Shown here: positions 17,228-24,267 of the stretch, one piece after another
Layout of the letters: the number at the start of each line of letters is the position of its first letter
Numbering within the stretch: position 1 is the stretch's first letter
Assembly: GCA_024275555.1 (NCBI GenBank)
Contig: JAJRYW010000332.1
Coordinates: 1 to 38,315, forward strand
Direction: 5' to 3'
Source of the DNA: Calditrichota bacterium
Lineage (GTDB): Bacteria; Calditrichota; Calditrichia; RBG-13-44-9; J075
Length of the DNA: 38,315 nucleotides
Notes under the pieces: model-generated
Told to the model about the DNA's origin: nothing
Databases searched by the model: none
What the model saw: the letters and a program-made list of their open reading frames with translations, nothing else
Position numbers and translations under genes: made by a program

Positions 17228-18148
17228 TTAAATATCCATTTCCAGTTCGGGGATAAACCGCCGATTGTTCGGGGAATAGACGTGCACCTTCATGTGGATG
17301 CCCCAGCCGGTGGCATTGCGCCTGAAACGGTAGATGTGATACCGGGCCCGACGTTCCGGTCTGGGGTCTGAGGCGGAAGCTGACGGAATTCCGATGACGG
17401 GGATTTTTCCCATCGGCACCTCCAGCAGGGCTTGACAACTGCGATGGGCATGGCCGTGCAGTACCAGTTCTGCACCGCAGCGTTTCACAACCGAGCGAAA
17501 CCGGTCGGCATCCGTCAGGCGTTTCCGCCAACCAACCGTCGCGGCAACCGGTGGATGGTGGATTAACACGACGCGCAGCAGCTGTCTGCGTCCGGTTTCC
17601 AGCAGGATTTGTTCCAGCCGTTGCAGCTGGACCTTGCCGATGGTGCCGACGGCCAAAAGCGGGTTGACGGGCCGTGCGGTGCAAACACCGATTATGGCTA
17701 TTCGATCGCGTATTCGCAAGACAGGATAAGTGATCTCAGTATTTGTTCCCGGTGCTGTTCCGGGAGGTTTTTCGTCGCAAGCCATGTAGTCCGCCCAGTG
17801 GGCGAAAGTGTTTTCCCAGATTGTTTTAACATACATGTCGTGGTTGCCGGGAATCACCGTAACCTGCCAAGAGGGCCCCAGGCACTGGAGCCATTTTGCA
17901 GTCCGGCGAAATTCTTCGGTTCGGCTGAGGTGCGTCAGATCCCCGGTAATGACGATATGATCGGGATGGCCGCTTTTCAAATCCTGCTGCAAGACGGCGA
18001 GGATTTCGTTGCTGTACCCGGCGTGCCGATGCAGCCACCATTTCAGGTATCCAAACAGGCGTTTATTTAATAGCTCCGGCACACGGATACCGTCAGGGCA
18101 ACAGCAGTGGGGATCGGAAAAGTGGGCTAATGTGAATGTCTCATCCAT
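17228..18148 (-). CDS. Calcineurin-like metallophosphoesterase
   Basis: 306-aa two-metal phosphoesterase of the calcineurin fold. All signature blocks are visible: Asp12-x-His14 in FSDPH, GDLTH, the catalytic GNHD, HHPP and GHAH. No signal peptide or strong membrane helix is seen, so it should act in the cytosol or at the inner membrane face. Relatives include LpxH (UDP-diacylglucosamine hydrolase) and cyclic nucleotide phosphodiesterases. Set between lptG and the ceramide-kinase-like unit, it may hydrolyse a phospholipid headgroup precursor or a nucleotide-lipid. That is inference. Only a weak ribosome site (GGCAAG) precedes the ATG. Confidence 0.85.
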   Translation of the reverse strand: MDETFTLAHFSDPHCCCPDGIRVPELLNKRLFGYLKWWLHRHAGYSNEILAVLQQDLKSGHPDHIVITGDLTHLSRTEEFRRTAKWLQCLGPSWQVTVIPGNHDMYVKTIWENTFAHWADYMACDEKPPGTAPGTNTEITYPVLRIRDRIAIIGVCTARPVNPLLAVGTIGKVQLQRLEQILLETGRRQLLRVVLIHHPPVAATVGWRKRLTDADRFRSVVKRCGAELVLHGHAHRSCQALLEVPMGKIPVIGIPSASASDPRPERRARYHIYRFRRNATGWGIHMKVHVYSPNNRRFIPELEMDI

Positions 18149-18194
18149 TGCTTGCCATGGTTTTTATGCAGGGTTAGGCCCTTATCGGGCTTTA

Positions 18195-18214
18195 TCTGAC
18201 AACATGTTGTCAGA
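18195..18214. promoter_or_regulatory. 20-bp perfect palindrome, candidate operator
   Basis: TCTGACAACATGTTGTCAGA is identical to its reverse complement over all 20 bases. It lies about 47 bases upstream of the metallophosphoesterase start and 290 bases upstream of the kinase start. Length and perfection fit a binding site for a dimeric regulator; the protein is unknown. Confidence 0.45.
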
Positions 18215-18463
18215 AACTGAAGGTTTCAGGTGTTCGGGTTTCAGCAATTAAAAATTCAAAATAGTAAATCACAAATACCAAACGGATAATCCGCCGGCAT
18301 TTGGGCCATCGCCAGATTGAATATTTAAGCAATTCTACCTGCTTAAATCTTCCTTTCCAGATTGTCCGGATTAGAGTTTACAAGCGGGATGGTTAAACAT
18401 ATAGTATTAAGAACTTTTCCGCAACGCTGCATTGTTTTTATCCGTTGTTTCGCAAAAGATAGC

Positions 18464-18485
18464 CGTTCAGAGGTTCAGGGTTCAA
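18464..18485 (+). repeat. Short GTTCAG-type repeat array
   Basis: GTTCAGA, GGTTCAG and GGTTCAA follow in 7-8-nt steps directly before the kinase gene. They belong to the same family as the arrays at 30267-30350, 31675-31869 and 35153-35195. Confidence 0.6.
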
Positions 18486-18504
18486 CTTAAATATAAGTGA
18501 GATT

Positions 18505-19560
18505 ATGGCCAAGATCTGCTTTGATAATTCGTCTCTAAAAGCTGTGACGGATACCGGTGATGCACCGGCGTCCATCGCAAATCGGTCGTTTAGCGGGGGG
18601 GTGTTGAAAGTGGGTGTGCTCAGCAATCCGTTTAGCGGCGCCAATCGAAACGGCCTGGGTCCCGTTAAAAAAGTGCTGACCGGGTATCCGCAAGTCCTGC
18701 ATTGTGAAGTTCAGACACCGGCGGATATAAAACTGGCGCTGGCCGGTTTCGCAGAACGGCAGGTGGATATCCTGGCGGTAAACGGGGGCGACGGGACCGT
18801 CCATGCGGTGTTGACCGCCCTCTTTAATCACAGGCCGTTTGTCCCACTGCCCCTGCTGGCTCTTTTGCCGGGAGGTACGGCTAATATGCTGGCCAAAGAC
18901 TTGGGCTTGAAAGGATCCCCGGGAAAAGCTTTGCGAAGGTTGCTGGGCTGGGCCTCCACCGGGAATGCAGATGCCGTCGTCGAACAGCGGGCGGTGTTGC
19001 AGGTACAGGCGCCTGGGCTTTGTGAACCGCTTTTCGGATTGTTTTTCGGTGCAGGCCTAATTTATCATGGAATCCGGTTTTTTCACGACAGGGTCAAAAC
19101 CCTGGGCCTGCGCGGCCGATCGGCCCAGGCGTTGATTGTGGGCCGCTACCTGCTGGCGCTCGCGGCAAAAAACAGGGATGTTGTCAGTCCGGTGTCCGTG
19201 GACATCGGACTGGATGGAAAACGGACGGAGGGCCAGCAATGCCTGCTGGTGCTTATCAGCACCCTTGAAAAGCTCATTTTAGGGTTTCGCCCTTACTGGG
19301 GCTGTGAAGAGGGGCCGTTGCGGTTCACCGCCGTGTGTGCCCGCCCGCGGCGCGTGTTGCGGACGGTGCTTGGCCTAACATGTGGTCTAAACAGCCGGCA
19401 CCCCGGGACGGAACACGGCTACCTCAGCCATAACGCCTATGCGATAGATCTAAATTTTCAAGGCGGCTTTGCCCTGGACGGAGAATTGTACATGCCGGCT
19501 GTCGGCTGCGGTCCCGTGGTGTTGCAAAAAGGCGGCCAGGCACCATTTTTGCGGTTGTAA
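18505..19560 (+). CDS. Diacylglycerol/sphingosine kinase-family protein, probable ceramide kinase
   Basis: Lipid kinase of the LCB5/YegS (DAGK catalytic) family, 351 aa. The nucleotide-binding block is NGGDGTVH at residues 93-100, and LLPGGTANMLAKDLG (about 120-134) follows as in diacylglycerol and sphingosine kinases. A C-terminal beta-rich domain ends with FALDGELYMP, the usual D-G-E motif. In Caulobacter a kinase of this family (CpgB) phosphorylates ceramide on the way to ceramide phosphoglycerate. The neighbouring sphingolipid genes make ceramide the favoured substrate here, with diacylglycerol or the free sphingoid base as alternatives. The stop is followed after 2 nt by the next start, so the two are translationally coupled. 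The start at 18505 follows a weak AGTGAG; residues 1-30 are not conserved-looking, so a later start is possible. Confidence 0.85.
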   Translation: MAKICFDNSSLKAVTDTGDAPASIANRSFSGGVLKVGVLSNPFSGANRNGLGPVKKVLTGYPQVLHCEVQTPADIKLALAGFAERQVDILAVNGGDGTVHAVLTALFNHRPFVPLPLLALLPGGTANMLAKDLGLKGSPGKALRRLLGWASTGNADAVVEQRAVLQVQAPGLCEPLFGLFFGAGLIYHGIRFFHDRVKTLGLRGRSAQALIVGRYLLALAAKNRDVVSPVSVDIGLDGKRTEGQQCLLVLISTLEKLILGFRPYWGCEEGPLRFTAVCARPRRVLRTVLGLTCGLNSRHPGTEHGYLSHNAYAIDLNFQGGFALDGELYMPAVGCGPVVLQKGGQAPFLRL

Positions 19561-19562
19561 CC

Positions 19563-20519
19563 ATGCAGATACCATTTGAAATTGTCGAGCAGATCCGCAG
19601 GAAAACCTCGCATTCGGCCTCCCCGCCTATGCAGGCTCTAATCACCAGTATTATGTCGCGCTACGGTGAAGCTGTCCAGGCGGTTTTATATTACGGGTCC
19701 TGCCTGCGCAAAGGCGATGAACTCGATGGGATCGTAGACCTGTATGTGCTGGTGGACACATACCGGTCCGCTTATCCCGGACGTCTGCTGCCGATGGTTT
19801 TTAATAAAATACTGCCCCCCAATGTTTTTTATTTGGAAATACCCTTTGAAGGTGGCATGGTGCGAACCAAGTATGCGATTTTTTCCGTCACTGACTTTCA
19901 GCGTGGCGTATCCAGACGCTGGTTTCATTCCTACGTATGGGGGCGATTTGCCCAACCGGCGGGCCTTTTGTATGCTCGCACTGCTGAAGTCGAGGACCGG
20001 GTGATAAACGCCCTGGCCCAGGCCGCTGTGACCTTTATTACCCGTGTGCTTCCCCGGGCGGCAGACAGGTTTTGCGCCAGGCAATTGTGGTGCCGTGGTC
20101 TTTTACTCAGCTACCGTGCCGAACTGCGGGCGGAACGGTCGGATAAGGTGGCCCGCCTGTATGATGCCTCGTCGGAACACTACGAGCAAATAACCCGTGT
20201 GGCCCTGGTCGGGGTTCCGTTTCCCGTTAAGATGGAGCCCGATTCGAAGCCGGTCAGTTACCGGGCCCGCATTCCTCTTCGCGTTCGTCGGTTCAGCCGT
20301 TTCACGTGGGCCGTCAGGTCGCTGCAGGGCAAATTGCTTTCAATCCTGCGTCTTTTCAAAGCCTGGTTCACGTTCCGCGGGGGGATGGATTACATTCTCT
20401 GGAAGGTGGAACGGCATTCAGGGGTTACCGTGGAGGTGACTCCGCGGCTGCGTCGGTTTCCGCTGTTGGCGGTTTTCGTACTCTCCTGGCGGCTTTACCG
20501 ACGTGGAGCTTTCCGTTAG
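19563..20519 (+). CDS. TAM41-like lipid-phosphate cytidylyltransferase
   Basis: 318-aa protein that I match by motif to TAM41/Mmp37, the mitochondrial CDP-diacylglycerol synthase. It has a nucleotidyltransferase core, YYGSCLRKG (residues 43-51), then VDLYVLVD with Asp59 and Asp65 at the same spacing as in TAM41. A KYAIFSVTDF block follows, with W-x-SYVWGRFAQP (about 119-131) matching the TAM41 pattern of Trp...LY-x-GR-x-KP. The C-terminal SLQGKLLSILRLFKAWF resembles the TAM41 C-terminal amphipathic segment. TAM41 makes CDP-diacylglycerol from phosphatidic acid and CTP. Coupled to a ceramide-kinase-like gene, this one may make CDP-ceramide from ceramide-1-phosphate. Family placement is from recalled sequence patterns; the substrate is inference. 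Confidence 0.75.
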   Translation: MQIPFEIVEQIRRKTSHSASPPMQALITSIMSRYGEAVQAVLYYGSCLRKGDELDGIVDLYVLVDTYRSAYPGRLLPMVFNKILPPNVFYLEIPFEGGMVRTKYAIFSVTDFQRGVSRRWFHSYVWGRFAQPAGLLYARTAEVEDRVINALAQAAVTFITRVLPRAADRFCARQLWCRGLLLSYRAELRAERSDKVARLYDASSEHYEQITRVALVGVPFPVKMEPDSKPVSYRARIPLRVRRFSRFTWAVRSLQGKLLSILRLFKAWFTFRGGMDYILWKVERHSGVTVEVTPRLRRFPLLAVFVLSWRLYRRGAFR

Positions 20520-20615
20520 CCGGCCACACACCCGGGCCAGTCGAAGATCCCGCCGTCGGGGGTTAGAGATAATGGTTTGCTTCGCTCTGCCGTTTATAAA
20601 ATAAGATAGAATTCC

Positions 20616-21833
20616 TTATTTTACCGGTACCGTCTGAACAAAAGCCCCAAAATTTTTTACTTCCTCAAGCCGGCAACTCCACATGAGTTTGCCGTCATGA
20701 ACTGTTATGTCCGGACAACTGTCACACATATCCTGCCTGCCGTCGGGCTCAAAATTAACCGGTTGAATAATCATAAAGCTTTGTATATACGCCGGTAGAA
20801 AAAATTTCAGTGGATTGAATAGGGATGCCTTCAGGATATTGAAGAATATTTTTCGCATTTGTTTATCCACCAGACCGATAAAAAATGCCGCCAGCTTTCC
20901 TCTGGACACACTTTTGGGATCGGCATAAGCCAGGTAGGTTCCGGTGAACAGGTGGTCAAAGGTTTGCACCAGTTCCATAAACCGGGGCGACACATACCCC
21001 ATGGTTTTACCATTGAAAACGATGCGGTTGCCCAGCAGCCACTTGAACGAATCCGGGTTGGCGGTTCCGTTCAGATAAGCAGCCGGTTCATACATCGGAT
21101 CGGCTTCCCGGATTTTCTCGACAATATCAGGTGCCATAAGGGTACGTTCACCGCCCCATTCGGCTTCTTTATAGGTGTCCTGAACCTCAATTTTCTCACC
21201 GTTGGCATAAAAATCGAAGTTTCCGGTCAAGCTCGGAGAGCGAAACAGGATAAAGACGACGGTGTGTACAATATCCGCATGGTCCTGGGCCCAGCGTACC
21301 ATTTCGGGGATTTCATGAACGGTTTTATCCGAAATCGTGGCATTGAACGAACAGGCAATACCGCCGACTTTTGCCAACATTTTGGCATAATGCAACCTCA
21401 GTTCATTGAGTTCGATTTCCGTTGCGGCGGTGACTTTCGGTCGCTTCTGGCTGGTGTCGATGTGGAAGGTAAATCCATATACACCGGCGTTTTTGAGCTT
21501 CCAGAGCAACTTTTCATCCAGGGCCAGGCCGTTGGTGTTGATGATCGGTTTCCAACCCATGTCTTTTATCATGGATACCAGTTCGATAATCTGGGGATAA
21601 ACGAGCGGATCTCCCCCGGCAATGCTCATGCAGTCGCTTTTTCGCAGCTTTTTAAAGACCTCCAGGTCGGCCCTGACCTCTTCCAGTGTTTTGTGACCGT
21701 GGCCGTGGGGATCCCGGTAACAACCTTCACATCGCAGGTTGCAGTCGGTGGTAGGTTCCAGCCAGGAAATACCGTTGTCGGCGTAATTCCACGGAAGGCG
21801 GTAATAATCCAAATGATTCAGTTCGGCAGGCAT
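20616..21833 (-). CDS. Radical SAM enzyme of unknown substrate
   Basis: 405-aa radical SAM protein. The [4Fe-4S] cluster motif is C31-x3-C35-x2-C38 in TTDCNLRCEGCYRD, followed by SIAGGDPLVYP, the SAM-binding GGE-like motif, and INTNGLAL. The C-terminal third contains a hydrophobic stretch (FNPLKFFLPAYIQSF) and a late Cys set in DMCDSCPD and WSCRLEE. These could hold an auxiliary cluster or a metal. The ATG at 21833 is chosen for AAGGAAG 7 nt upstream; a reading to 21917 is less likely. The hydrophobic segment and the lipid neighbourhood (kinase and TAM41-like pair on one side, LpxL-like acyltransferase on the other) make a lipid substrate conceivable. I do not recognise a characterised relative. 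Confidence 0.82.
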   Translation of the reverse strand: MPAELNHLDYYRLPWNYADNGISWLEPTTDCNLRCEGCYRDPHGHGHKTLEEVRADLEVFKKLRKSDCMSIAGGDPLVYPQIIELVSMIKDMGWKPIINTNGLALDEKLLWKLKNAGVYGFTFHIDTSQKRPKVTAATEIELNELRLHYAKMLAKVGGIACSFNATISDKTVHEIPEMVRWAQDHADIVHTVVFILFRSPSLTGNFDFYANGEKIEVQDTYKEAEWGGERTLMAPDIVEKIREADPMYEPAAYLNGTANPDSFKWLLGNRIVFNGKTMGYVSPRFMELVQTFDHLFTGTYLAYADPKSVSRGKLAAFFIGLVDKQMRKIFFNILKASLFNPLKFFLPAYIQSFMIIQPVNFEPDGRQDMCDSCPDITVHDGKLMWSCRLEEVKNFGAFVQTVPVK

Positions 21834-21996
21834 ATCTCTCTTCCTTGTTTTTACGTTTTCTGTTACAAGGGCAAAATCCAAAACTGTATATATAACCACA
21901 TTTTGATTATATAGCAAGCAAGAAAACGACAGCGCAGCGATTCTAATTACGACCCTGAAGCATCAGAAACTAGAATCACGGTCCAGAATACATGCG

Positions 21997-22025
21997 TTGA
22001 CACGCCATTCGGTATCTGGTAAATA
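21997..22025 (+). promoter_or_regulatory. Candidate promoter for the acyltransferase gene
   Basis: A perfect TTGACA at 21997-22002 is followed after 17 nt by a weak -10 (TAAATA). It lies about 85 bases before the acyltransferase start. The -35 is good and the -10 poor, so confidence is low. Confidence 0.3.
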
Positions 22026-22108
22026 GCGCATTCGACTGCTTAAGCTATGCTAAATTGTAATCCACGTGTGGACAATCCTTACGAAACGGTGACCCCAGGA
22101 CCCAAAAA

Positions 22109-23050
22109 ATGTTGCGTGCCTTTATCGCCCATATCCCCAGACGCCATATTGTAAAGATGGGCAGGCTGTTGGGATTTCTGATGTATTTTATAGTTGTGCC
22201 TCATCGGCGGCTGGTGAGACGCAACCTGCGATTTTGTTACCCGCAATGGTCCCGGAATCAAATCGACAAACTGAGCAGAGAAATTTTCAAAAACGCCGGG
22301 ATCACCTTTATCGAGATCTGGCAGATGTCGTTTTTCTCCCGGCAACAGCTCTTGGGTACGGTGAAACGGGTGCAGGGGATGGAACATATCGTCAGCGCTC
22401 TAAAGCAAAAGCGGGGGGCTATCGTGTTTACCGCCCACATGGCCAACTGGGAACTCGGGTTTTTATATGGAGGCTGTTATCTCGGATGGCCTGTTACCGG
22501 GGTGGCCAGGCACATTCGGCTGCCCTGGCTGGATCGTTGGTTTTATCGTCTGCGTACCCGTTTTGGCAACAAGATTGTTTTTAAAAAAGGTGCGTTGCCC
22601 GAGATGAGACAGATCCTTCGCAACGGCGAGATACTTGCGTTGACCCTTGACCAGAGCCGGCACAAACAGGCCATCGAGATAATGTTCTTTGGCCACCGGG
22701 CCACCGCAACCCCTGGTGCCGCTTTGCTGTCGATGCGCTGCAAGAGCCCGGTTATTCCAAGCTTTTGTATCAGGGAACCGAATGGTTCTCTCACGATTCA
22801 TTTCGCCCCGCCCCTCAAAATGGAGAAAACCGGGGACCTGAGAACTGATTTGCGGATCAACACCCAGAAAATGGTGGACGCGATGGAAACCATGATCCGC
22901 CGTTATCCGGATCAGTGGATCTGGTTTCAAAGACCCTGGAAAAAGACCTATCCCCAGCTGTACCCGGAGTGGTCTGCCCGCCGGCGTAAACATAAAAAAA
23001 GGAACAAGGGGGGGACCAGGCGGAAGCGGATTGGAACCGGGCCGGGATAA
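22109..23050 (+). CDS. LpxL/HtrB-family lysophospholipid acyltransferase
   Basis: 313-aa membrane-associated acyltransferase of the lipid A late acyltransferase family. The catalytic His-x4-Glu pair is His110/Glu115 in FTAHMANWELG, and a conserved ALTLDQSRHKQAI block follows, where the family has a substrate/acyl-donor motif. An N-terminal hydrophobic segment (about 14-32) anchors it in the inner membrane. Family members add a secondary acyl chain to lipid A; related proteins acylate ornithine lipids or glycolipids. The nearby sphingolipid genes leave open an O-acylation of ceramide. The basic tail (RRRKHKKRNKGG) is unusual and could bind anionic lipid. It converges with the next gene over 10 bp. 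Confidence 0.87.
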   Translation: MLRAFIAHIPRRHIVKMGRLLGFLMYFIVVPHRRLVRRNLRFCYPQWSRNQIDKLSREIFKNAGITFIEIWQMSFFSRQQLLGTVKRVQGMEHIVSALKQKRGAIVFTAHMANWELGFLYGGCYLGWPVTGVARHIRLPWLDRWFYRLRTRFGNKIVFKKGALPEMRQILRNGEILALTLDQSRHKQAIEIMFFGHRATATPGAALLSMRCKSPVIPSFCIREPNGSLTIHFAPPLKMEKTGDLRTDLRINTQKMVDAMETMIRRYPDQWIWFQRPWKKTYPQLYPEWSARRRKHKKRNKGGTRRKRIGTGPG

Positions 23051-23060
23051 TAGGTCGATA

Positions 23061-23399
23061 CTATTGCCTGGTAATTTTCAGCGTGACGTCCTGGGGCAGG
23101 GCCAACCCTGCGACTACCTGGATTGCCTTGCAAACGGCTGCGGGTACGACGCAGGCTTCGCAACATCCTTTTTGAACCAGAACGGATCTTGAGATATCCA
23201 GGATAATGCTCTCCTTTTGGGGACTCAGTTCTTGATAAGCATCGATGGGAGTCTTCTCTTGAAAACGCGATGCCAGTTCTTTTATGGTGTCGCATGAACT
23301 CACAACTTTTAATTCCACGTTCATGCTGTCTTCCGTACTAGCTTTAATAACCGTCTTGAATCCGCAAATTCCCGCATCTACTTTTACCTTTGCTTCCAT
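23061..23399 (-). CDS. Small Cys-containing hypothetical protein
   Basis: 112-aa protein without signal peptide or membrane helix. It starts MEAKVKVDAGICGFKTVIKA, continues with an alternating beta-type pattern, and has a Cys-rich KGCCEACVVPAAVC stretch near residues 77-90 before VAGLALPQDVTLKI. The four clustered cysteines plus the N-terminal Cys could bind a metal or cluster. I recall similar short proteins in anaerobic bacteria annotated only as DUF or hypothetical. The ATG at 23399 has AAGGAG about 6 nt upstream. It is a single gene, convergent with the acyltransferase, and I assign no function. Confidence 0.75.
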   Translation of the reverse strand: MEAKVKVDAGICGFKTVIKASTEDSMNVELKVVSSCDTIKELASRFQEKTPIDAYQELSPQKESIILDISRSVLVQKGCCEACVVPAAVCKAIQVVAGLALPQDVTLKITRQ

Positions 23400-23835
23400 T
23401 GATGAGTCTCCTTAAAGCCTTCCGTTTCGGTCATGGTAATGAAACCGGCCAACAAACAATTATACTCCAAATAGACAAATAGGTTTATTCCGCAACAGTG
23501 TGCTGAATTTTAGATTAATGCCGCCGTGGCCAAAGTCAATCTGTAAATTTTATCCTACCTTATTTAATAGATCCCTTTCAACGCTTTTCGATAAGGGTTA
23601 TTTGGCATATTCACCGACTAAAACAAGTTTGGGATTTTGAATTTCGGTCTTGGTGCCTTAGTGACTGAATTATTATGTTATGCTAAATCGAAGCAATCCG
23701 TCCCGGACGATATATTTAAAAAAAAAATTAAAGTCTGCCCCGTAAGTACCGATAACATAGATGAAAACAAATTTGACAGGCATAGGGCATTGAGTTAAGC
23801 TTAGCGGCAGAGATTCTTTTTAAGGAGAAGCGAAC
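23400..23835. other. Intergenic region upstream of flgM, 436 bp
   Basis: AT-rich DNA between the divergent small hypothetical gene and flgM. Apart from the FliA promoter at 23729-23755 and the flgM ribosome site AAGGAG (about 8 nt before the ATG), no feature is recognised. Confidence 0.5.
23729..23755 (+). promoter_or_regulatory. Sigma-28 (FliA) promoter of flgM
   Basis: TAAAGTCT, then exactly 11 nt, then ACCGATAA. This differs from the FliA consensus TAAAGTTT-N11-GCCGATAA at only two bases. It lies about 80 bases before the flgM start, as expected for the late-flagellar feedback gene. Confidence 0.8.
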
Positions 23836-24144
23836 ATGGAAATAGACGGAAACCAGACCATAGGTATTGATGCCTATGTGAATCAGGTTCAAGATAAAAA
23901 TAAAGTCGGGATCCCCGACAACAAACCTGAAAAGACGGCAATGAAGACGGATACGGTTGTGATTTCAGATGCTGCCAAAAGAGTTCAGGAGGCCCGAAAG
24001 CAGTTGGATAACATTCCCGACGTTCGGGAAGATAAGGTATCACAGCTCAGAAGTCAGATTCAAGACGGAACTTACGAGATAAACGCTGATAAAATTGCGG
24101 GTAAAATGATTAAAGAAGGCCTTCTTAACGATGCCTTGAAATAG
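23836..24144 (+). CDS. flgM: Anti-sigma-28 factor FlgM
   Basis: 102-aa anti-sigma factor that binds FliA and is exported through the hook when the basal body is complete. The N-terminal half is polar and disordered-looking. The C-terminal sigma-binding part has the family pattern DTVVISDAAKRVQEA, then VREDKVSQLRSQIQDGTYEI and ADKIAGKMIKEGLLND. AAGGAG lies 8 nt before the ATG. A near-consensus FliA promoter upstream gives the classical negative feedback. It is alone here: no other flagellar gene lies in the window. A strong terminator follows. Confidence 0.92.
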   Translation: MEIDGNQTIGIDAYVNQVQDKNKVGIPDNKPEKTAMKTDTVVISDAAKRVQEARKQLDNIPDVREDKVSQLRSQIQDGTYEINADKIAGKMIKEGLLNDALK

Positions 24145-24186
24145 TTATCTGCTATAGAATTTAATCTCACAGACTCGATCAATTCG

Positions 24187-24216
24187 AAATCCCGGGATTT
24201 TCCCGGGATTTTTTTT
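24187..24216 (+). terminator. Rho-independent terminator after flgM
   Basis: AAATCCCGGGA and TCCCGGGATTT form a perfect 11-bp stem with a TTT loop, running into a T tract. The run of A on the left is too short to argue strongly for use by the convergent sppA transcript. Confidence 0.9.
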
Positions 24217-24267
24217 GTCTTCTCATCCAGTGCCGCTGCCGGACCTGATCTTACAGCGGGTTTGCGG

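Larger units (their letters stand above)
18149..18504. other. Divergent intergenic region with palindrome, 356 bp
   Basis: The gap separates the metallophosphoesterase (minus) from the kinase unit (plus). It contains a 20-bp perfect palindrome at 18195-18214, a heptad-like array at 18215-18243 and another at 18464-18485. No gene is seen. Confidence 0.5.
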
